Part shown: in pieces, positions 1 to 4,957 of the stretch
How the letters are laid out: each line of letters starts with the position of its first letter
Position numbering within the stretch: the stretch's first letter is position 1
Source: an uncultured Clostridia bacterium
GTDB taxonomy: Bacteria; Bacillota; Clostridia; Oscillospirales; UBA644
DNA length: 5,021 nt
Assembly (NCBI GenBank): GCA_904502105.1
Contig: CAJGDF010000140.1
Span: 1-5,021 of the forward strand
Direction of reading: 5' to 3'
The notes under the pieces: generated by a model
What the model saw: only the letters and a program-made list of their open reading frames with translations
The model's database searches: none
Told to the model about the DNA's origin: nothing
Made by a program: the position numbers and the translations under genes

Positions 1-47
1 CCGTCTTCGGTGAGGCGATAATCGATAATTTCTTTAGGTTTTCCCAT
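1..47 (-). CDS. N-terminal fragment of an unidentified gene running off the window
   Basis: Reading leftward from an ATG at 47, the frame stays open to the window edge and encodes MGKPKEIIDYRLTED (15 complete codons). I do not recognise the family from so short a piece. The case for a real gene is positional: a well-matched Bacteroidetes promoter lies 67 bases upstream and points at it, leaving a leader of roughly 60 nt. The codons shown (GGA, AAA, CCT, GAA, ATT, GAT) are ordinary for this DNA. There is no Shine-Dalgarno sequence, as is usual in the phylum. The start could be further inside the gene, but no earlier in-frame ATG is apparent. Confidence 0.55.
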   Translation of the reverse strand, partial: MGKPKEIIDYRLTED

Positions 48-65
48 ATTGTAAAATAGTTAAAA

Positions 66-87
66 AGTTCTAAGAGTTCTAAGAGTT
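66..87. repeat. 9-bp tandem repeat in the leader of the left-edge gene
   Basis: The unit AGTTCTAAG occurs twice in tandem (66-74, 75-83), followed by a partial third copy, AGTT. It lies between the predicted transcription start and the ATG at 47, so it would be in the 5' untranslated RNA. It may be simple slippage; no function is implied. Confidence 0.7.
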
Positions 88-113
88 TCAGTATGCTTTG
101 TGTAAAAACTGCG

Positions 114-145
114 CAAAGGTACAACATTTTTTTGAAACCACCAAA
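114..145 (-). promoter_or_regulatory. Bacteroidetes-type promoter (TTTG-N20-TAnnTTTG)
   Basis: On the minus strand there is TTTG (142-145), then 20 bases, then TACCTTTG (114-121). This matches the known Bacteroides primary-sigma consensus of a -33 TTTG and a -7 TAnnTTTG spaced about 19-21 bp. Transcription would start near position 107 and run left into the gene starting at 47. The -33 element falls inside the left arm of the long palindrome at 140-177, so a hairpin or a palindrome-binding protein could interfere with it. Confidence 0.75.
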
Positions 146-182
146 TATTTTGCGTATTTTTTACGCAAAATATTGGTTTTTT
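140..182. repeat. Long palindrome between two minus-strand genes; terminator or operator
   Basis: Arms 144-156 and 162-174 are perfectly complementary over 13 bp around a 5-base T loop. With A143 bulged, the pairing extends three more base pairs (140-142 with 175-177). T177-182 follows the right arm on the plus strand, giving a terminator-like U-tract in that direction. On the minus strand, the sense direction of both flanking genes, the stem is followed by GGTTTC, a poor U-tract. It lies 15 nt after the stop codon of the 193-738 gene, so it may still protect or end that transcript. It also covers the -33 element of the next promoter, which allows an operator role. Confidence 0.6.
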
Positions 183-192
183 CGTATTTTTG

Positions 193-738
193 CTATAATT
201 TGCCCTCTATATAAGCCTTAACCATAGCTGCATGCGAGAGAGGAGTGCTAGGATCTGCAATATCTTCATTGGTATTATAATCTAGGAGGACAACTACTCT
301 ATTCTCGGAGAGGGAGCGAAGTTTCTGCACTTGTTCTTGCGCCTTATTCTCCAACATCCACTTGTACGCGGGTACGTATATGAGCATGCGCGCATCTAAA
401 TAGGAAAGTAAGGTGGTAGATCTAACTCCTTTTTGGTGTCCTAATGGGCGACCAAAACGACGAACAGTACGTTTGATATTCTTCATTGTAGCATTTCGAA
501 ACATCGCTAGATCAACACCACAGGTTTCAAATACTTTTAAACCCTGCCAAATACCTTCAACCGACATGGCTGTACAACCAGGTGAAAAAGGTACAGGAAT
601 ACCACCATGAGGATAAAACGGACTGAGACGAACCATATCATCTTGCGCCTTGCTGGTCACATCAATGATTACGGCATCAGTTCCATACTTTTTAAGCAAA
701 TTTTCTTGTTTTGAACGTTTATTAGCTATAACTATCAT
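193..738 (-). CDS. Conserved protein of 181 residues with weak NADAR-like features
   Basis: The protein starts MIVIANKRSK. It looks like a family of roughly 180-200-residue conserved bacterial proteins of unknown function; DUF6939 is the name I recall, not checked. The most conserved-looking part is residues 38-66: LSPFYPHGGIPVPFSPG, then SVEGIWQGLKVF. A basic stretch with GRPLGHQKG follows near 96-104, then a C-terminal LLDYNTNED and PLSHAAMVKAYIEGKL. The order 'SpFyP ... SvEgiwQglKvF ... IKR...GR' recalls NADAR-domain proteins such as YbiA, which act on ADP-ribose- or ribosyl-amine-type substrates; that link is my inference. No signal peptide or membrane segment is visible, so it is probably cytoplasmic. 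It appears to be a single-gene unit, separated from the next gene upstream by a hairpin at 782-808. I found no clear promoter in the 83-base upstream gap. Confidence 0.85.
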   Translation of the reverse strand: MIVIANKRSKQENLLKKYGTDAVIIDVTSKAQDDMVRLSPFYPHGGIPVPFSPGCTAMSVEGIWQGLKVFETCGVDLAMFRNATMKNIKRTVRRFGRPLGHQKGVRSTTLLSYLDARMLIYVPAYKWMLENKAQEQVQKLRSLSENRVVVLLDYNTNEDIADPSTPLSHAAMVKAYIEGKL

Positions 739-781
739 ATCAAATAAATTATTATTACTTATACCTTATTGTTTTTATAAT

Positions 782-813
782 GACTTCGCCCTGTTTGTGG
801 GCGAAGTCTTTTT
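782..813 (+). terminator. Perfect 10-bp hairpin with U-tract on the plus strand
   Basis: GACTTCGCCC (782-791) and GGGCGAAGTC (799-808) pair perfectly around a 7-base loop and are followed by TTTTT at 809-813. This is a textbook intrinsic terminator for plus-strand transcription. The gene that ends nearby (stop at 822) is on the minus strand; in that direction the stem is preceded by an A-run and followed by ATTATAAAAAC, which is a weak tract. It may still serve that gene as a 3'-end stabilising hairpin or an inefficient terminator. Confidence 0.75.
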
Positions 814-821
814 CACATTTA

Positions 822-1331
822 TTATTTCACTAATCTCACTAAGCGCTTATATTGAGTTCCTGCCAATTTTTTTCCTTTAAATATTCTACTAAATACCAAC
901 TCAATACAACCACGAAGTTTTCCATCATTCATCGTTTTTGATAAATAATATCCTCCTATACCTTCAAAATGCACTCCATCTACATTCTTACATCCACCCG
1001 CAGGAAGAAAAATCCAACTCTTATTAAACTTACTAGTCACTTTAAATCCTCTCACACCAGATTCTTCTTTCCATTCCCAATCACACTTTTTTATCAACTC
1101 ATCTATCTCCTCCTCACTTGGCATTCTACAATCAATTCCCAAATTTACATCATTCTCATTCCAATACTCCTCCCAATCTACTTGCTTCTCCCCTATCACT
1201 TCATCCCAACAAAAATACTTACCATATTCTTCCATTTTATTACTTCCCACATTCATATTCGCCCATTTAACACTTAATCCTAAATCAATAAACTCAAAAT
1301 TAATTACTTTTTTACTTTCAGCTCTTTTCAT
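822..1331 (-). CDS. Small stand-alone protein of the 'DLGLSVKWA' paralogous (FISUMP-like) domain
   Basis: This 169-residue protein consists of almost one domain. Its landmarks in order are FIDLGLSVKWANMNVG (14-29), EEYGKYFCWDE (34-44), MPSEEEIDELIKKCDWEW (70-87), GVRGFKVTSK then IFLPAGG (92-113), GGYYLSK (126-132) and a terminal YKRLVRLV. The same landmark order is typical of the Fibrobacter succinogenes major paralogous (FISUMP) domain and its Bacteroidetes relatives, which normally end in '.SVRPV' and usually sit in exported or surface proteins. Here there is no signal peptide, lipobox or second domain, so it looks cytoplasmic; no biochemical role is known to me. The gene is rich in Trp, Lys and Glu. 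Its coding strand is extremely poor in C, unlike the lpx genes, which suggests separate origin or rapid decay toward A/G/T-rich DNA. Confidence 0.8.
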   Translation of the reverse strand: MKRAESKKVINFEFIDLGLSVKWANMNVGSNKMEEYGKYFCWDEVIGEKQVDWEEYWNENDVNLGIDCRMPSEEEIDELIKKCDWEWKEESGVRGFKVTSKFNKSWIFLPAGGCKNVDGVHFEGIGGYYLSKTMNDGKLRGCIELVFSRIFKGKKLAGTQYKRLVRLVK

Positions 1332-1674
1332 AATTTTAAAACAATTAATAAATTAAACAATAAAACAACTAAAAATTAAACAATAACTACTCACATATCA
1401 TATAGACAATAAAAATCATCTATACCCACACCATAACTCTCTCCCAATTAAGAGAGCAAAAAATAACTAACATTTCAAAGAACAATTAAATAATGGCCCC
1501 TATATATATATTATGTAATTTTTGGACAAAAAGTAACCTTTGAAGTAAAAAAATGTAAAAAAACATATTATCTTTGTGTAAAAAATACCACAAGAAATGG
1601 TGAGAATTATATATCAAAAACTGTGCCAAAGTGTAAAAGTTTGTGTATTTTATACACTTTTGTCTCATTTTGAC
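1332..1674. other. AT-rich intergenic region between lpx operon and the FISUMP-like gene
   Basis: I see no convincing gene here. From 1332 to about 1404 the plus strand contains no G at all, continuing the skew of the neighbouring gene. A 6-bp inverted repeat (CTCTCT 1437-1442, AGAGAG 1451-1456) lacks a U-tract. On the minus strand, TTG (1483-1485), a 17-bp spacer and TATTTTTTG (1457-1465) form a poor promoter match that could serve the gene starting at 1331, with a leader of about 120 nt. A candidate plus-strand -7 element lies at 1569-1576. The stretch 1628-1665 carries overlapping short inverted repeats around GTGTAT-TTT-ATACAC. Confidence 0.6.
1569..1576 (+). promoter_or_regulatory. Candidate -7 promoter element TATCTTTG on the plus strand
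   Basis: TATCTTTG is an exact match to the Bacteroidetes TAnnTTTG element. The nearest upstream TTTG (1539-1542) is 26 bp away, longer than the usual 19-21, so the -33 partner is poor. If active it would transcribe toward the lpx terminator and lpxA in antisense. Apart from a 37-codon frame from 1597, nothing obvious is encoded downstream. Confidence 0.3.
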
Positions 1675-1723
1675 AAAAAAAAATACCTCATTTTGCCAAA
1701 TAAGAGTTAGCAAAATGAAGTAT
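1675..1723 (-). terminator. Intrinsic terminator ending the lpx operon
   Basis: On the minus strand ATACTTCATTTTGC (1723-1710) pairs with GCAAAATGAGGTAT (1696-1683) over 14 bp with one G-U wobble, around a 13-base loop. A run of nine T (1683-1675) follows directly. It begins about 60 nt beyond the lpxA stop codon, so lpxA is the last gene of the transcript. The miaA gene that often follows lpxA in Bacteroidetes is not present here. Confidence 0.85.
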
Positions 1724-1782
1724 GCTTTTAGTATAAGTAACTATTCGAGGTGGTAAGGGGGTGGTAACGGGAAAAGTTAGTT

Positions 1783-2547
1783 TTAGTTATACCCTCTCAC
1801 AATACCTCGTGGTGAGCCTTTGACAAAATCAAGAATAAGGTCTCGCTCTAGACTCTGAGGGAGCGTCTTTTCTATCTGCTCTAATGCTTGGCTCACATTT
1901 AATCCAGACATATAAATGAGACGATAAGTGTCTTGGATAGCTGCAATTTGTTCTTTGGTAAAGGCGCGGCGATTAAGACCCACCGAGTTGATACCACAAT
2001 AAGTGATAGGCTCACGAGCTACAATAACATACGGAGGGATATCCTTATTAACTTTGGATCCTCCTTGAATCATAACATGTGCACCGATATGTGAGAACTG
2101 ATGTACAAGACTTCCACCACCAATAATAGCCCAATCATCTACTACTACCTCACCAGCAAGTTGGGTAGCATTGGACATGATAATATGGTCGTGTAACAGA
2201 CAGTCATGTGCCACATGGCAATATGCCATAATAAGGCAGTTATTACCCACGATGGTTTTACCTTTGGATGCAGTACCACGATGGATAGTTGCAAACTCAC
2301 GAATAACGGTGTTATCACCAATAATCGCATAGGTCTTCTCACCCTTGAATTTAAGATCTTGAGGATCACCACCAATAACAGCACCTGCGTAAATATGGCA
2401 GTTTTTACCAATGCGAGTTCCGCCGTAAATGGTCACATTGTTATCAATGATAGTACCTTCGCCTATCTCCACATCATCGTAGATACAAGAGAAAGCACCA
2501 ACAGTTACTGTAGGATGAAGCTTAGCTTCTGGATGAATGTAATTCAT
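1783..2547 (-). CDS. lpxA: UDP-N-acetylglucosamine acyltransferase LpxA
   Basis: LpxA transfers a 3-hydroxyacyl chain from acyl carrier protein to the 3-OH of UDP-GlcNAc, the first step of lipid A synthesis, in the cytoplasm. The 254 residues match the usual family length. Residues 1 to about 180 are a left-handed beta-helix of hexapeptide repeats (for example VEIGEG, ARIGKN-like turns). The family's key segments are present: DPQDLKF (61-67), REFATIHRGT (83-92), HVAHDC with the catalytic His at 114 (His125 in E. coli), IIGGGSLVHQF with His149, and IPPY. The position matching E. coli Gly173, the acyl-length ruler, is Gly162, which leaves room for a long chain; that is inference. A helical C-terminal part, about 190-254, ends the protein. 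The ATG at 2547 gives the normal MNYIHPEAKLHP beginning. No Shine-Dalgarno sequence is seen. It follows the four-helix-bundle gene after a 70-base gap containing one arm of the inverted repeat. Confidence 0.97.
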   Translation of the reverse strand: MNYIHPEAKLHPTVTVGAFSCIYDDVEIGEGTIIDNNVTIYGGTRIGKNCHIYAGAVIGGDPQDLKFKGEKTYAIIGDNTVIREFATIHRGTASKGKTIVGNNCLIMAYCHVAHDCLLHDHIIMSNATQLAGEVVVDDWAIIGGGSLVHQFSHIGAHVMIQGGSKVNKDIPPYVIVAREPITYCGINSVGLNRRAFTKEQIAAIQDTYRLIYMSGLNVSQALEQIEKTLPQSLERDLILDFVKGSPRGIVRGYN

Positions 2548-2563
2548 ATCTTATCTTTTAAAG

Positions 2564-2593
2564 TTAAAACGGAAAGGTGAAAACTGAAAACTT
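2564..2593. repeat. Inverted-repeat arm on the lpxA side of the four-helix-bundle gene
   Basis: These 30 bases, containing AAAACGGAAA and GAAAACTGAAAAC, are complementary at 25 of 30 positions to 2972-3001 on the other side of the gene. The longest uninterrupted matches are 10, 7 and 7 bases. The arm lies in the gap between the stop codon at 2618 and the lpxA start at 2547. Confidence 0.75.
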
Positions 2594-2617
2594 ATTTTCC
2601 CCAATCCTTGTTATTAT

Positions 2618-2968
2618 TCATTTTTTTGCTGTTTTAATACTTGATGTAATAATCGCGATTATTTCTTTGAGTTCATTATTGAGCGAATCAAAGACTTCTT
2701 TATCAATAATATTGCTTTCGTAAAGTAATTCTAGCCAATATTGTGTTTCATCTGCTTCTTTCAAAGCAATCGCAAATTTATTGATAAAATCTGCTTTACT
2801 AGCTGCGTTTTTTCGTTCTCGAGTGTTAGCTCCAATACTTGTTCCTGATCGTAGAATTTGCTTTGAGAGAATAAATTCTCTTTTTTGTTCTTGAAGAAAC
2901 TGCGCAAATTTTATAATTCGAACAGCAAATGCTTTCGTTTTTAAATCAATTATATTTCCGGATTCCAT
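2618..2968 (-). CDS. Four-helix bundle protein (23S rRNA intervening-sequence / S23 family)
   Basis: This 116-residue, mostly helical protein matches the four-helix-bundle family first found in 23S rRNA intervening sequences and related to the Avd accessory protein of diversity-generating retroelements. Diagnostic segments are RSGTSIGAN (40-48), followed by basic RERKNA, and the helix FAIALKEADETQYWLELL (65-82). Four helices are expected at about 8-30, 34-57, 58-85 and 88-113. The length is normal and no frameshift is present, so it is probably expressed. Family members form oligomeric basic bundles; a cellular role outside retroelements is not established. The gene lies in the lpx operon, 30 bases after lpxC and 70 before lpxA, in the same direction. 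Its ATG at 2968 falls in a diverged copy of the 14-bp tandem repeat, where a C-to-T difference creates the start codon. No reverse transcriptase or rRNA gene is nearby. Confidence 0.92.
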   Translation of the reverse strand: MESGNIIDLKTKAFAVRIIKFAQFLQEQKREFILSKQILRSGTSIGANTRERKNAASKADFINKFAIALKEADETQYWLELLYESNIIDKEVFDSLNNELKEIIAIITSSIKTAKK

Positions 2969-3007
2969 TTTCAGTTTTCCGTTTTCAGTTTTCCGTTTTC
3001 AGTTTTT
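2963..3007. repeat. 14-bp tandem repeat forming the lpxC-side inverted-repeat arm
   Basis: Two exact copies of CAGTTTTCCGTTTT (2972-2985, 2986-2999) are flanked by partial copies on both sides (2963-2971 and 3000-3007). Read on the minus strand, the array contributes the last codon and TGA stop of lpxC (3004-2999) and the ATG of the next gene (2968). Its segment 2972-3001 is the complement of the arm at 2564-2593. Confidence 0.85.
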
Positions 3008-3904
3008 AGCTGCAATTTTATTGCGTAAGCGCTTTGCGCATTGAGTATTAAAAGTATGTCCTGGACGAAGGGCGATAATCTTACCCTGAATACGACAACC
3101 ACAAAGTGCCATATCGCCAATGAGGTCAAGAAGTTTGTGTCGAGCAGGTTCGTTAGGATAGTTAAGTGGACTTAAATAACCTAGTTTGGTAGCATCTAAA
3201 CGAGGTTGGCCCAACTTATCTGTCATATAATCCAATCCCTCTTGTGACATAGGTGTCTCGTAAATAACTAAAGCATTTTGAAGATCACCACCCTTAATAA
3301 GACCCATACGCAAAAGGGGTTCTATCTCGCGAACAAAACAGAATGTGCGAGCGAGTGAGAGTTCGCGTTTATAATCACTCAAATCACGAAGTTCCGCTTT
3401 CTGTTCGCGCAATATGCCCGTAGGATAGGTTATAGTGACCTCTGCTTCATAATGATCGCAAGGAAGAATCAGCATTTTATTACCACGTTCAGACATATAT
3501 TCAATAGGTTCCTTAACTACATAAACCTTCTGTTCAGCATCTTGCTCTTGAAGACCTACTTGCTCGATAGATTGGATATAATATTTGGCACTACCATCCA
3601 AAATTGGCATCTCAGGTGCATCTACGGATATTAGGCAGTTATCCACACCCATGGCATAAAGAGCAGAAAGGGCATGCTCAACAGTAGATACCTTCCATAC
3701 ACCATACTCAAGAACTGTGCCACGCTCGGTAGCAGTGACATAATCAGCAAGCGCCTCATAAGTAGGTTGACCAGGAAGATCCGCACGACAGATACGGATA
3801 CCTGTATTAGGAGGAGCAGGAGAGAAAGTGGCATGGATATAAAGACCCGTATGCAGACCTTTGCTCTCGAAAGAGAAACTGGATTTGATCGTATGTTGTT
3901 TCAT
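2999..3904 (-). CDS. lpxC: UDP-3-O-acyl-N-acetylglucosamine deacetylase LpxC, without fused FabZ
   Basis: LpxC is the zinc amidase that removes the acetyl group from UDP-3-O-acyl-GlcNAc, the committed step of lipid A synthesis. All expected active-site elements are visible: E76-H77 in STVEHALSAL (general base and zinc ligand), DAPEMPILDGSA (95-106), T187 in ARTFCF, the zinc ligands His256 and Asp260 with Lys257 in HKLLDLIGDMAL, and His283 in RPGHTF. The start MKQHTIKSSFSFESKGLHTG at 3904 is standard, 29 bases after the lpxD stop. The 301-residue length equals stand-alone proteobacterial LpxC (about 305). Typical Bacteroidetes LpxC is a fusion of about 460 residues carrying the FabZ dehydratase at its C-terminus; that half is missing. 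The protein ends KRLRNKIAAKN, about where the linker to FabZ would begin, and the stop codon lies in a tandem repeat. Confidence 0.97.
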   Translation of the reverse strand: MKQHTIKSSFSFESKGLHTGLYIHATFSPAPPNTGIRICRADLPGQPTYEALADYVTATERGTVLEYGVWKVSTVEHALSALYAMGVDNCLISVDAPEMPILDGSAKYYIQSIEQVGLQEQDAEQKVYVVKEPIEYMSERGNKMLILPCDHYEAEVTITYPTGILREQKAELRDLSDYKRELSLARTFCFVREIEPLLRMGLIKGGDLQNALVIYETPMSQEGLDYMTDKLGQPRLDATKLGYLSPLNYPNEPARHKLLDLIGDMALCGCRIQGKIIALRPGHTFNTQCAKRLRNKIAAKN

Positions 3905-3907
3905 AGA

Positions 3908-3933
3908 GTTGAGTAATGTTGAGTAGGGTTGAT
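3908..3933. repeat. 10-bp tandem repeat in the lpxD-lpxC gap
   Basis: Two units, GTTGAGTAAT (3908-3917) and GTTGAGTAGG (3918-3927), are followed by a partial GTTGA, filling nearly all of the 29-base gap between lpxD and lpxC. It replaces any ribosome-binding sequence in front of lpxC. Probably slippage-prone spacer DNA. Confidence 0.6.
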
Positions 3934-4956
3934 TTATTGTAAGTTTTTTTCGAGAGCGGAGAGGCGATGCATGATATCAGGTAGATTCTTAAAACCAACC
4001 GTTGAACGGCGCCAATTCATAGCATCGATAATAGGCGAACCTTGATACATTCCAGGTTTTTTAACTGAACTTGGAATACCTGACTGAGCACCAAACACAC
4101 AACCAGGAGCAATCTCCAAATGTCCTGCTACTCCTACCTGACCTGCTAATATACAATGACTACCTATCTTACTGGATCCTGCTATACCTACCTGTGCACA
4201 AAGGAAATCACTCTCACCTACTTCCACATTGTGTCCTACCTGAACGAGGTTATCGAGTTTGGCATTGTAGCGAACAATAGTAGAGCCCATCATAGCACGA
4301 TCAATAGTAGTGTTAGCACCTATCTCTACATCGTCCTCAATGATAACGTTACCAATTTGTGGAAGTTTGTGATTAAGTTTATTGGTATCTGGTTCGAAAC
4401 CAAAACCATCAGCACCAATAACTGCCCCAGCGTGTAAAATACAATCTTTTCCTATGATACAATTGTAGTAGATTTTCACGCCAGAATAAATGATTGTATT
4501 ATCACCAACTTGCACATTATCACCAATATAAGCATGTGGATAAATCTGCACACCCTTGCCCAATTGCACATTCTTGCCAATATAAGCAAAAGCACCAATA
4601 TAAGCATCTTCTGGTACTATAACACCCTCGCTAATATAAGATGGTTGCTCTATTCCTTGTTTAGTAGGATTCATAGCTTTGGCAACGAGTGTAAGCAATT
4701 GACCCATTGCTGCACGCGCATTCTCGACACGGATGATAGTAGCAGACGTATCACCTTCAAAAGGTATAGATGCAGTCATAAGTACAACACTCGCTTGTGT
4801 AGTAGGAAGGTGATGGATGTACTTAGCGTCACACAAAAAAGTGAGTTGACCTTCTTTGGCACTCTCAATAGAACCAACATCGGAGACTTTGCGATTAGCA
4901 TCGCCCGTAATTTTACCCCCAAGGAGAAGAGATATTTGTTGAGCAGAAAATTCCAT
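3934..4956 (-). CDS. lpxD: UDP-3-O-acylglucosamine N-acyltransferase LpxD
   Basis: LpxD adds the second hydroxyacyl chain, from acyl carrier protein, to the free amine made by LpxC. The 340 residues fit the family. The N-terminal domain that binds the uridine nucleotide spans about 1-100 (FSAQQISLLLGGKITGD, LTFLCDAKYIHHL). A long hexapeptide beta-helix follows from about 107 to 295, with GADGFGFEP (181-189), KLPQIGNVIIEDDVEIGANT and LDNLVQVGHNV containing the catalytic-type His242 (His239 in E. coli), then VAGHLEI with His279. The C-terminal helix ends in SALEKNLQ. The ATG at 4956 is chosen because it gives the usual N-terminus and lies 1 nt after the stop of an upstream open frame, suggesting translational coupling. 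There is no Shine-Dalgarno sequence and no consensus promoter in the 65 bases above, so the operon promoter is probably outside the window. Confidence 0.97.
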   Translation of the reverse strand: MEFSAQQISLLLGGKITGDANRKVSDVGSIESAKEGQLTFLCDAKYIHHLPTTQASVVLMTASIPFEGDTSATIIRVENARAAMGQLLTLVAKAMNPTKQGIEQPSYISEGVIVPEDAYIGAFAYIGKNVQLGKGVQIYPHAYIGDNVQVGDNTIIYSGVKIYYNCIIGKDCILHAGAVIGADGFGFEPDTNKLNHKLPQIGNVIIEDDVEIGANTTIDRAMMGSTIVRYNAKLDNLVQVGHNVEVGESDFLCAQVGIAGSSKIGSHCILAGQVGVAGHLEIAPGCVFGAQSGIPSSVKKPGMYQGSPIIDAMNWRRSTVGFKNLPDIMHRLSALEKNLQ

Positions 4957-4957
4957 A

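Larger units (their letters stand above)
2564..3007 (-). mobile_element. Candidate IVS-like insertion carrying the four-helix-bundle gene
   Basis: A 444-bp unit is made of an imperfect inverted repeat at each end and a single four-helix-bundle gene inside. The same layout, complementary ends around an S23-type open reading frame, is known from intervening sequences in bacterial 23S rRNA genes. Here it sits between lpxC and lpxA, which are normally adjacent apart from the fabZ domain fused to lpxC. I saw no transposase and no convincing target-site duplication (only AT-rich TAAAA on both sides), so mobility is inference. Confidence 0.45.

Noticed and set aside
969..1277. A 102-codon plus-strand open frame opposite the FISUMP-like gene
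   Set aside because: The plus strand has almost no G here, so TAG and TGA stops are rare and a long frame arises by chance. The minus strand encodes a recognisable domain.
1437..1456. CTCTCT/AGAGAG hairpin as a terminator
   Set aside because: Only 6 bp, with an 8-base loop and no U-tract on either strand.
1597..1710. A 37-codon plus-strand frame after a promoter-like element
   Set aside because: It is too short and AT-rich to call, with its end formed by the lpxA terminator arms; kept only as part of a transcript hypothesis.
1486..1713. A 75-codon minus-strand open frame downstream of lpxA
   Set aside because: It overlaps the lpx terminator, is made of AT-rich low-complexity sequence dominated by Phe, Leu, Tyr and Lys, and shows no recognisable motif.
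2206..2580. A 124-codon plus-strand open frame opposite lpxA
   Set aside because: It is antisense to clear LpxA hexapeptide-repeat coding sequence and resembles no known protein.
2618..2968. Four-helix-bundle gene as the Avd of a diversity-generating retroelement, or as part of a real 23S rRNA intervening sequence
   Set aside because: No reverse transcriptase, template or variable repeat is seen, and the flanks are lpxC and lpxA, not rRNA.
2963..3007. The 14-bp repeats as a CRISPR array
   Set aside because: The units are directly adjacent with no spacers, and no cas genes are present.
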